Shown: piece by piece, positions 9,346 to 17,241 of the stretch | Layout of the letters: the number at the start of each line of letters is the position of its first letter | Position numbering within the stretch: position 1 is the first letter of the stretch | Source: Ovoidimarina sp963698645 | Lineage (GTDB): Bacteria; Pseudomonadota; Alphaproteobacteria; Rhodobacterales; Rhodobacteraceae | DNA length: 64,000 nucleotides | Assembly: GCA_963698645.1 (NCBI GenBank) | Contig: CAVORP010000003.1 | Location: 434,001 to 498,000, forward strand | Direction of reading: 5' to 3' | The notes under the pieces: model-generated | What the model was told of the DNA's origin: nothing | Seen by the model: only the letters and a program-made list of their open reading frames with translations | Databases searched by the model: none | Position numbers and translations under genes: made by a program

Positions 9346-11104
9346 TCAACAGAGACCGGTTGCGGAAATGTCGGATCGCCAAGGTACTTCGGTCTGGCAC
9401 CGATATCGAAGAACTTGTGCGAGATGACCTGTTGCATCATCCGGTGCCAAAGACGGCGGCGTCGTCGCGATGGCTGACCAGCGCACGGCATGGCGTTTTC
9501 TTGGCGCAGCGATTGGCTGGATTGGGAGGTGGAAGAGGGCGCTGCTACTAGCCTGGATCGGCACCATCTTAGGTGTTTGCAGCGCGACTTTGGCCAGAGC
9601 GACCGTTTCCGCAATCGATCCGGTGGCGGAAATTTTGGTCCAGTCCTTTGGCCGAGTGCCGCCATCAGACTGTGCCCGAACCACATCCGCATCTGCGTCA
9701 GAGGCATCGCCGTGCCGTGCCGTTACGCGGTCAATCAAGATGTTCAGTGGCGCATCCAGCCATAGCCGGTGCATCGCTACCCCGGAAGTCGCGGCGACTT
9801 CTGCCGCCTTTTTCCTGTAGGCAGCTTCGAGGAATGTCGCATCGATCAAGACACTGTGTCCGGTCTTCAGGATGACGCACGCCCTCTGACATATCCGGTC
9901 ATAGATTGCGGCACGTGCGTCAGCAGTGTATGCGGGCGCTGCAAGATGTGTCGCGGGGTCCACCCTGCGCAACGCTTTGCGCTCGGTATCACTGCGCAGA
10001 AGAACCGCTCCGGGGACCGCCCCGATTTCTGGTGCCAGCTCTTGCGCCACGGTTGTCTTGCCACTGCCTGAGAGCCCGCCAATGAGAACAAGTACAGGGT
10101 CGGGCGGTGCCAGGACGGCCAGCGCTTCTTTCGGATAGAGGGCTGCGTCAGCGCCTATGGGGGATGCGGTTGCGCGGGCCGTTTGTGCAAGCACCATCGC
10201 GCGGATCGCCGCACGCACGGCAATGAACAGCGGCAGTGTCGCCAACCCGTCATCCTCGCGCCCCATGGCCGCCAGGAGATAGGCGCCGAGCACTAGATTG
10301 GCTGCGCGACCCAGGCCGCGATGTCGCAGATCCATGATCAGGAACGCCAGGTCGTAGAGGACATCGCATGTCCCAAGCACTTCATCGAATTCCAGCGCAT
10401 CAAACGGGACCGGCTTGCCGCCCAGCATCACGAGATTGCGCAGATGCAGATCGCCATGGCACCGGCGAATATGACCGGCGAAACCGCGTTTCCGCAGCAG
10501 CGGCGCGGTACGGTCCAAAGCGGCGCGGCTTTGCGCATGAAACCGGGCGATTAGACTTGCGTCCAGCAGGTCCTCCAGTTCGGCAAAGACACGGTCCAAT
10601 TCATCCAAAATCTCGGTGATGAGCGCGCGCCGTCTGCGGTGCGTTGCGGCGTCTGGGCGTGGTAGTCAAACACGCTCTGCCCAAGGTCGCAGGCCAATGC
10701 GTCGTCTAGTCGGCCCTCATCTGCGATCACCGACAGTTCATCCGATGCCGGGAACCGCCACATCCGCAGAACCCACTCGACAGGCGATCCGTCACCACCC
10801 AACGCAAAGCATCCGTCCGCCTCGCGCGTGACCGGTATGACATCAACGTAGATCTCGGGCGCGACCGGCTGGTTCAGTGCCAGTTCGCGCCGGAGCATTT
10901 CTCTCGCAACTCGAGTGTCGAGAGGTCCATGTAGTCGTACTTGATCGCGCGCTTGATCTTGAGTGCGACATCGCCCGACAGAAAGACCATGGCGCCATGG
11001 GTTTGCACGATCTCGACAGGCTTACCGCCGGGATGGAAATCGGCGGACGAGAGAGCGGCGATCACGTCGCTCTGCGTTTCGGAGTTGCGTGAAATCATGG
11101 ACAT
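9346..11104 (-). pseudogene. Bifunctional aminoglycoside-phosphotransferase-like / ATP-binding kinase, frameshifted
   Basis: Three overlapping reading frames together give one protein. The N-terminal part starts at ATG 11104 (THGAMVFLSGDVALKIKRA). The middle reads QPVAPEIYVDVIPVTREADG. The last frame has the phosphotransferase catalytic motif CHGDLHLRN, then FDALEFDE, then a P-loop kinase (GGLSGSGKTTVAQEL) resembling gluconokinase-type ATPases. Breaks lie at a TTT run (10898-10900) and near 10627-10635. The raw frame runs to 9346, but the natural stop may be TAA near 9570, giving the usual length of about 510 residues. Proteins of this architecture are common in stress islands, and their substrate is unknown. 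Whether the gene is dead depends on whether the indels are real. Confidence 0.75.
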
Positions 11105-11499
11105 GGGGTCAGTGGGACTCCTGTGGGGCGCGGCACGCGGCGGGGTGCCGATCTGCGATGCGCGCGGGTCACTGGCGCGATTTTGGGCCCAGGGGCTGCC
11201 ATGGTCGCATCATGCCTGACCAGGACCGCGGGATGTCCTCTTGGTCCGGAAATAAAGGCATTCCCATCTCCGTGATGTGCTGTTCTCATGCGGTCGGACA
11301 CCATCCGGATTTGCGCCGGCCCCACGGCAAACGTTACGCGCGCGACCAACCAGACCAATCTATCCATCCCAATGCGATAGGCAAAGTGTCGCGATGTGAT
11401 CTGATACACCCTGACGAAGACCGGCGTGATTAGGACCAGACCAACCAAGGCCGGCATCAAAATCAACAGCCACAGGACGATCGCGACCAGCGGCGCCAT
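11095..11499 (-). CDS. Hypothetical small membrane protein
   Basis: The first 35 residues form a hydrophobic stretch (LVAIVLWLLILMPALVG continuing as LVLITPVFVRVY), then a basic region RHFAYRIGMDRLVWLV. The C-terminal half is rich in Arg, Pro and His and looks out of frame, so the true protein may be shorter or frameshifted like its neighbours. It is not recognised as a known family. It lies between the phosphotransferase/kinase and the ATP-synthase-b-like fragment on the same strand. Confidence 0.35.
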   Translation of the reverse strand: MAPLVAIVLWLLILMPALVGLVLITPVFVRVYQITSRHFAYRIGMDRLVWLVARVTFAVGPAQIRMVSDRMRTAHHGDGNAFISGPRGHPAVLVRHDATMAAPGPKIAPVTRAHRRSAPRRVPRPTGVPLTPCP

Positions 11500-11505
11500 G
11501 GCATG

Positions 11506-11811
11506 TCAGGTTTTGTATGATTGAGTTGTTGAGACCATCATCTTGTCGATGACCGCCGCCGCAGCATCGGTGGCAATCTCGGTTATGCTCGCCAATGCAC
11601 CCCTGACGGATGCAACCCGCGCGCGTTCTCGTACAAAGATGGTCGCGCCGCGTGGTTCGATCCCGCCCCCCGATCCTGTTCGCGCTGATGCCCCCGGTTT
11701 CTGCGCAGCGTCACCTCCCAAGCGAAGACCAATGCCATGACTGTCGGATGGGAAAGCCGACACCCCGTCGCGCCTAATCGGATCTCCAAGGAGGGTCTTC
11801 GCATCCAGCAA
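11506..11811 (-). pseudogene. Possible ATP synthase b/b'-like fragment
   Basis: The C-terminal 40 residues (RERARVASVRGALASI then TEIATDAAAAVIDKM) resemble the tail of F-type ATP synthase b' subunits. The N-terminal part in this frame looks random, and an overlapping frame extends to 11936. A membrane anchor is not visible. It could be a decayed remnant of an alternative ATP synthase cluster or simply a chance coiled-coil-like stretch. The bases 11812-12123 show no gene. Confidence 0.3.
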
Positions 11812-12123
11812 CCGATCCGATTCCCCTGCCGGCCTTTCAGCAGCGTCTCGACATCTGCCATCGGTCGCTCTTCAGCTTTCGGAATATGATCATGGTGACT
11901 AGTCGACGTCGGTCTGGGCCAATTGACACTGATCAATCCTCACCGGTGAAATCCGCCCATGCGATTGTCAGGCTGACTCACAGCCTGAGAACCACTTGGA
12001 TCTCGATCACGGCCCTACCGAACATTTGGGCATCTCAGTGCCCGCTTCACGATCAGTATTGATAAGCATCAAGCCAAGCGGATCGCTACACTCCAATGTC
12101 GGACGAGAAAGGATCATGTGGCG

Positions 12124-12855
12124 ATGTGCTGGAGCGTGGAGGCATCGGTTGGGATGATCGCAATTGGCACGATTGCGGCGGCTGTCACCTATCGGCGTGG
12201 CGACCCGCCTGCAATCTGGCTGACGCTGGGGTTCTTTACCATCATGGAGGCGCTGCAAGTCGCCGGATACGGTGTTGTCGACCAATGCGGGACGGCTGAA
12301 AACGAGACGGTGACTGTGCTGTCCTATCTGCATATCGTGATTCAACCGTTTTTCATCAACGCGTTCGCGATGGAACTTGTCCCCGATGCCGTCAAACGCC
12401 GCGCGCGGGTCGGGGTATTCGCGGCCTGTGCGGTTTCTTCCCTTGTGATGATGGCCCAGATCATCCCGGCAGCCCAACTTGGCGATTGCCTGCCGGGCAG
12501 CCCGTTATGTGCTGATCGTTGGTGCACTGTTTCGGGGGATTGGCACATCGCGTGGGATGTCCCCTATAACGGCCTGCTAGTCGGTATCGAGCGGATATTT
12601 GGCTTCTATTCGGGCTTTCCAACCTACATGGCCGCGGCGTTCATCTTGCCACTGTTCTACGGGGCATGGCGGTTTGTCGCCGTGCATTTGGTCAGCGGGC
12701 CGATTCTGGCCGCCTACCTGACAACTGATCCGAACGAGATGCCCGCAATATGGTGCCTTTTCTCGATCGCGATCCTGCTTATCGGCTTGAGTCCCTTGGT
12801 GAGACAACAGGTTTCAACCACGCGCTGGTGGGGAAGGTCTGTCGAGTCGCGTTAG
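12124..12855 (+). CDS. DUF5765 integral membrane protein
   Basis: A protein of about 243 residues starts at ATG 12124 with the family-typical MCWSVEASVG. An AAAGGA ribosome site lies 10 bases upstream; a GTG at 12118 is an alternative start. About seven hydrophobic segments are visible, with conserved polar pieces such as ALQVAGYGVVDQCGTAEN and SGDWHIAWDVPYNGL. The function of the family is unknown. It converges on the Hsp20 gene with almost no gap. The start of this gene is divergent from the broken genes on its left. Confidence 0.72.
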   Translation: MCWSVEASVGMIAIGTIAAAVTYRRGDPPAIWLTLGFFTIMEALQVAGYGVVDQCGTAENETVTVLSYLHIVIQPFFINAFAMELVPDAVKRRARVGVFAACAVSSLVMMAQIIPAAQLGDCLPGSPLCADRWCTVSGDWHIAWDVPYNGLLVGIERIFGFYSGFPTYMAAAFILPLFYGAWRFVAVHLVSGPILAAYLTTDPNEMPAIWCLFSIAILLIGLSPLVRQQVSTTRWWGRSVESR

Positions 12856-12961
12856 GCGCCGGGTTGCTCAATGGACCGACCGCCCTGTCGGGCCGTGGCG
12901 GCGCGCTTGCGGGCGTCCTCGGCCTTTGCAAGCGCGCGCTTCGATCGGTCCGAGCGTGCAT

Positions 12962-13390
12962 TCAGTTCTGCGGCCAGATCCCGGGTACCACGTCCGCTTC
13001 ATTCGGCGCGCGGCCATCGATGTGGTCAGGATTGATCCCGAACGGAAGTTCGATCGATCGCAGGAATGTTCCTTCAGGACGCTCGCGGCGATGCCAGACA
13101 ATGTCGTCGCCGCCTTTGGGTTCCGGATGGTTGCCGCGAATGGACAGCATCGTATCCTTGACCGTCAGCTCGACGTTTTCCTCTTTCAGTCCGGGCTGTT
13201 CGGTAGTCATCACGATGCCATCCTGACCGGCCCAGAAGTTGACCGGCGGATAGGTTGCGGATTGACCAGGGGCTCTGGCACCATCAAAGAGCCGTTTCAT
13301 TGCGCTTTGTATTCGGCGCATATCCGCAAAGGGATCGTTGTTGGTGAGCGGGGAGAAGACTGTTTGCAGTATTGCAGTACTCCTTTCCAT
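12962..13390 (-). CDS. Hsp20 family small heat-shock protein, C-terminus uncertain
   Basis: This is an alpha-crystallin-type chaperone starting at ATG 13390 (MERSTAILQTVFSPL). It contains the conserved core YPPVNFWAGQDGIVMTTEQPG, LKEENVELTVKDTMLSIRG and RRERPEGTFLRSIELPFG. The usual last strand with a GVL motif is missing and the frame stops early. Another frame stays open to 12852 and encodes LAKAEDARKRAATARQ, so a shift near 12980 is likely. The gene is 11 bases downstream of the erythromycin-esterase stop, which suggests co-transcription within a stress module. Confidence 0.8.
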   Translation of the reverse strand: MERSTAILQTVFSPLTNNDPFADMRRIQSAMKRLFDGARAPGQSATYPPVNFWAGQDGIVMTTEQPGLKEENVELTVKDTMLSIRGNHPEPKGGDDIVWHRRERPEGTFLRSIELPFGINPDHIDGRAPNEADVVPGIWPQN

Positions 13391-13401
13391 TTCGGGGCAG
13401 A

Positions 13402-14741
13402 TCACAGTCCAAACGGATAAGTTTCGTCCTCGGTCGTATTTGTCAAGGTGGGCAGTGCGGTGACCGCCCGCGTTTGGTCGAACCAAACGAAGGCGTCATA
13501 TTGCTCGGGTAAGTTGGCATAGCCGTAGTGGCTCGCCCGTTCGGTCTCGGGCCGGTAAATCACGCCGATATATCGCTGCAATCTGGGCTGGCTCAGAACC
13601 CGTCGAAATGCCTCCGGCTGGTCCTTTCTGAAATCCCAAAGAAAGCGTTCAAGATCGACATCGTGGCACAATGCCTCGTAGCTCTCGGGGTGAGGCGGGC
13701 GGATGTCTTTGGTCTCCATCGGTGCGTCCCATTCTGAAGCAGCAGCAACGGTGCCCGATGCGGTTCCAAACCCGATCAGGGCGGCGGCATCACCGAATTC
13801 TTCGCGGCAGAGTTGCCCGATGTTCAACTCGCCACGGATGCGGCCCATGTCAGTGTAACGCGCATCGCCGATATGGGAATTATGCGCCCAGACGACCGCT
13901 TTCTTGTCCGGCCCGGCATGGTCCAGGATCTGGCCCAATGTCTGGAACATGTGCTGATCTCGGAGGTTCCACGACAGTTGCGAGCCGTAATACATCACGC
14001 GGTAATACCGCTCAGCATTGGCGACCAGTCGCGCGTTTTGCGCGGCGTCAAAGAACTGATCCCCATCTTGCGCGCTATAGTCCAGTTGCTTCTTGAACAG
14101 GTCGATCAGGATCTGGGTGACCGGCTTTCTCGCATTCAGAAAACCCGCGTGTCAGCGCAGCGCGCCCATAGGCTGCGGGGTCATGCGACCATGCCGACAA
14201 ACACGCATAGCGCGAGCGGGCAACGTTGGCCGCCGCTTCGTCGACCCGGTCGAGATACGCCAGAGACCGCGGCAATCGATGCATTCATATTGTAGAGATC
14301 AAGACCATAGAACGCGACGCGATCGTTCATCGTTCTCGCCCGGTTATATTGCTCCAGATAGCGGGTGAACGCATCGAACTCGACATTGCGCCACATCCAT
14401 GTGGGAAAGCGCGAAAAGGGCGATGGCTTCATCGTTCTGCGGCCCTTGTTCCGGATATAGCGGTCAACCATTGCGGCGTCGGGCCAATCGGCTTCGACGG
14501 CAACAATCGAAAACCCGTGCTCTTCGATCAGCCGTCGGGTGATCGCGGCGCGCGCACGATAGAATTCCGACGTACCGTGGGACGCTTCTCCCAAAAGCAC
14601 GACACGCTTTGAGCCGAACCGGTCGAACGCCTTGGCAAAATCGGGATTATTGATCGGGGGCAGGGGTTCTGCGGCTGCGCGCAGAACCGAACCGGCCGTA
14701 TCTGTTTTCGGTGCCGGCGCGGGCTGGATCGCTGGTGTCAC
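13402..14741 (-). pseudogene. Erythromycin-esterase family protein, frameshifted
   Basis: These family members have an EreA-like fold with glutamate/histidine catalytic motifs. The N-terminal frame carries VVLLGEASHGTSEFY and VAVEADWP. The C-terminal frame carries AVVWAHNSHIGDARYTDMG and IGVIYRPETERASHYGYA. Between them the frame changes at least twice (near 14280 and 14140). The middle bridge reads DGDQFFDAAQNARLVANAE. Most chromosomal members are not antibiotic-resistance enzymes, and fusion to phosphoribosyltransferase or hydrolase domains is common. No stop codon separates this frame from the hydrolase tail upstream (DHAANWFKAHLDAH), so the two may be one fused protein. Confidence 0.78.
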
Positions 14742-15357
14742 ATGGGCGTCGAGATGGGCCTTGAACCAATTCGCGGCATGATCACGGCAATGTCCAACGT
14801 GCCCGGCTCTTCGAACAGATGACCGGCACCTTGGACGATTTCCAGCTTCTTTGAGCAGGTCAGCGCAGCAAGGGCCTGTTCGTTCAGTCGGATGACATCA
14901 TGGTCCAGACTGCCGACGACCAGCAATGTCGGGCTGGCGACCTGGGGCAGATAAATCCATCGCCAAATCCGGCCGACCGCCACGCGACACGACTGCGGCC
15001 ACCCGGCCTTTGAGTTCAGCCGCCGCAACAAGCGCCGCTCCGGCACCCGTGCTTGCCCCGAACAGGCCGAGTGGTAAATCTTCAAGGTCAGGCTCGGAGG
15101 TGATCCAGATCGAGGCTTCGACCACGCGGTCAGCCAGTAGCGGAATGTCAAAAACGTTGCGGCGGTCTTGTCCTTCCTGCTGGTGTCAGCAGATCGAACA
15201 GAAGCGTCGCAAATCCTTGCGTATTGAGTTTCTCGGCCACGTATCTGTTGCGCGGGCTGCGTCGGCTGGACCCGCTGCCATGCGCAAACAGGACGATGCC
15301 GCGCGGGTCCGGCGGGACCGTCAGATCGCCGGGCAGCCCGAGGGGTGGAATGGCCAC
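14738..15357 (-). pseudogene. Dienelactone-hydrolase-like alpha/beta hydrolase, frameshifted
   Basis: It starts at GTG 15357 with GIVLFAHGSGSSRRSPRN, the oxyanion-hole region of this hydrolase group. The nucleophile motif GASTGAGAAL (G-x-S-x-G) is in a second frame near 15050. The acid and histidine region (TLLVVGSLDHDVI and VQGAGHLFEEPGTL) is in a third. At least three single-base breaks occur over 600 bases while the family order of motifs is fully kept. The last piece, NWFKAHL, is in the frame of the following erythromycin-esterase gene. It follows the phosphoribosyltransferase by about 25 bases. Confidence 0.72.
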
Positions 15358-15382
15358 CTGCCGTTTGTGTCTGCGTGACTTG

Positions 15383-16066
15383 TCAGCCTTCGCGGTATTT
15401 GCCGCATCTGCCGAGGCACTGGGCCAGCAGCGCCACGGTTTCGTCGTCCGTCAATTGATGAAAGTCGCGGTAAAAGCCGCCGACGCCGCGGAATGCCATC
15501 CGCGGGATGCAGGCAAATGATGTCGTCGGCCTGATCGGAGATTTCGTCCAAGGCCTCTTTCGGGGCGACCGGAAGGGCAACGATGATCCGCTTTGGATTG
15601 CTGCGTTTCAGCCCGATCAGCGCCGCCTTCATTGTGGCACCGGTGGCGAGCCCGTCGTCTACGCACAACAACGGTTCGTCCCCTCGGGTCCAGCCGTGGC
15701 CGATCGCCGAGATACAGCTTCTTGCGACGTTCGAGCTCGGCTCTTTGGCTGGCCACAGCCGCCGAGATATAGGCCTCATCGGCACCAGACAGGCGTTTCA
15801 CGTTTTCGTTGATGACAATTTCCTGTCTCGCGCCCTCGACAATTGCGCCAAGGGCGACCTCCGGATTTCGCGGCGCGCCGATCTTGCGCACCAGAATCAG
15901 ATCAAGCGGTGCATGAAGCGACTTTGGCGATTTCGACAGCCACGGGGACGCCGCCGCGGGGCAGGGCATAGATCAGCGGCTGATCAAGCTCCAGTGCCGC
16001 CAGAACTTCGGCCAACTTTCGGCCCGCGTCAGCCCGATCAGCGAATTTTTGAGGCACCTGTTCCAT
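15383..16066 (-). pseudogene. Phosphoribosyltransferase, frameshifted
   Basis: ATG 16066 starts MEQVPQKFADRADAGRKLAE, typical of stress-island phosphoribosyltransferases, followed by YALPRGGVPVAVEIA. A shift near 15920 moves the frame to LHAPLDLILVRKIGAPRNPE. Another near 15720 leads into the PRPP-binding loop LLCVDDGLATGATM. The end FRGVGGFYRDFHQLTDDET is again in another frame, stopping at 15383. All family motifs are present in order, so the gene is either damaged by sequencing indels or freshly decayed. Homologs are found fused to hydrolase or erythromycin-esterase domains, as are the genes next door here. Confidence 0.75.
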
Positions 16067-16149
16067 GGTCGCGAAACTATGACATCGGCGGTCCTTCAGG
16101 ATTGAGCGCGATCAATCGTGCCGCGAGAACTCCCACAGGCTTTGGTGAG

Positions 16150-16400
16150 CCTCCCCATTTGGATCGGTCCACCATTATGTTTAGGAAGCGGAGGACAGAG
16201 AATGGCGAACAAGCGACACAAGCCAGAGGAAATAGTTCAGACGTTGCGGGATGTTACAAATACGAGGCTGCCGAAGTCGTACGGCCGGCATGCTATCGCA
16301 AGAACAGTGAGCTGCTTCACGTTGAAGGCTGGAAGATCAATCACAAGAAGGACGAGCGGCTCAGGCACTGGTGCAGCCAGAACTCAAAAGTGGACAGGTA
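16150..16400 (+). mobile_element. IS3-family insertion sequence remnant
   Basis: ATG 16202 begins MANKRHKPEEIVQTLRDVT, the typical start of an IS3-type orfA helix-turn-helix protein. Within 100 bases, in another frame, LLHVEGWKINHKKDERL matches the orfB pre-integrase segment. The middle (orfA end and orfB start) and the DDE catalytic core are missing, so this is an internally deleted, inactive relic. It sits directly upstream of the truncated cytochrome gene. Confidence 0.6.
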
Positions 16401-16568
16401 GGGATCAAACCGAACGGTAGCCTCTTCCTGCGAAGCGGACATCTGACGAAATCGGCGAAGTGTCCGCTCTGAGCTAAAGCCAGACGCAACCGGCCAGTTT
16501 TCTAATCGCTTCCTGGTGCCAGTGACTACGGTGAACCTGCTTTGCATTGAAACCGATTGGAAAAACCG

Positions 16569-16718
16569 ATGACTCCCTATCACCCCTTGCTCGTCGCTCT
16601 GCACTGGCTCACCTCTCTGCTGATAATTGTGGCATTGGTTTTTGGCAGCTTGCGTTTGTCCGAGATGCCAAATGATGACCCTGGAAAGCTCTTTGCCCTG
16701 CGTGCACATATGAGGAGC
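16569..16718 (+). pseudogene. Cytochrome b561 N-terminal fragment
   Basis: The first 47 residues (MTPYHPLLVALHWLT followed by LVFGSLRLSEMPND) match the start of the di-haem cytochrome b561 family, including the first haem-ligand histidine in ALHWLT. The similarity ends abruptly at about 16718, exactly where the repeated mobile tail (16722-16935) begins. The rest of the gene is absent. Confidence 0.7.
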
Positions 16719-16721
16719 GGC

Positions 16722-16935
16722 ATGGCAAACCGAGACTGACGTCTCAAATCGGCCTGAAGAATGTCCCGTCCCGCGTCTCTTCTGGAATCCCCATAACCCA
16801 AAAGCCCGAAAAGGTCACACTATCGGGCGGCACATTCTCGGCACGTTATCCTACGGGAGTGCCTGGCTGTGTTCGCAGTCTCGAGCGATACAGTCTCCGC
16901 ATGAAATTCCCTGATAAGAGGGAAAATACAGGGAA
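16722..16935 (+). repeat. Copy of the recombinase-associated tail
   Basis: This stretch repeats the sequence found directly after the recombinase at 38445-38657. Shared blocks include ATGGCAAACCGAGACT, CCCCATAACCCAA, GTGCCTGGCTGTG and TTCCCTGATAA. Identity is high but interrupted. No recombinase is adjacent here. More TCCCTG and CAGGGAA half-sites follow up to 17032, and the copy is flanked by two truncated genes. Confidence 0.72.
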
Positions 16936-17046
16936 AATAATTGGATTTTCCAGCCTTCCCGATGCTGCGGGTCAAATTTCCAAAAGAAAACAGCATTTTA
17001 TGTAAGAACTCCCTGAGGCCGGGAACAGGGAAATTCGGTTGAGGTA

Positions 17047-17241
17047 TCAGCGAAAAAGCAGAAACGAATAGGGTAGCGAATACCCACGGGTGTCGAAGCC
17101 CCTATTGATCGAAAGGTAATCGATGCCCTCCGCGCGCCATGGATCCAGCAGCGGAAAAAGATCCTGACCGGGCAGAACGGAAAAGCCGCCATGGTCGTCC
17201 CAGACCAGCGCCTCTCAGTAGAGCGCAATGGTATCCAAGGC
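17047..17241 (-). pseudogene. Membrane dipeptidase (peptidase M19) N-terminal fragment
   Basis: This frame encodes ALVWDDHGGFSVLPG and WRAEGIDYLSINRGFDTRG, matching the start of renal-dipeptidase-type M19 enzymes; the histidine in WDDHGG is a zinc ligand position. There is an in-frame TGA (17217-17215) just before it and the protein ends after LLFR, so it is doubly broken. It directly follows the CocE hydrolase stop, so it was probably the last enzyme of the peptide operon before a mobile unit removed the rest. Confidence 0.6.

Noticed and set aside
13402..14741. Macrolide resistance by an erythromycin esterase
   Set aside because: The similarity is to the wide chromosomal family near Hsp20 genes, and the gene is frameshifted; a resistance role is not supported.
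16425..16480. A possible reverse-oriented copy of the dispersed repeat
   Set aside because: It shares only GCGGAC and GTCCGC hexamers and lacks the core GCAGCGAACG, so it cannot be counted as a copy.
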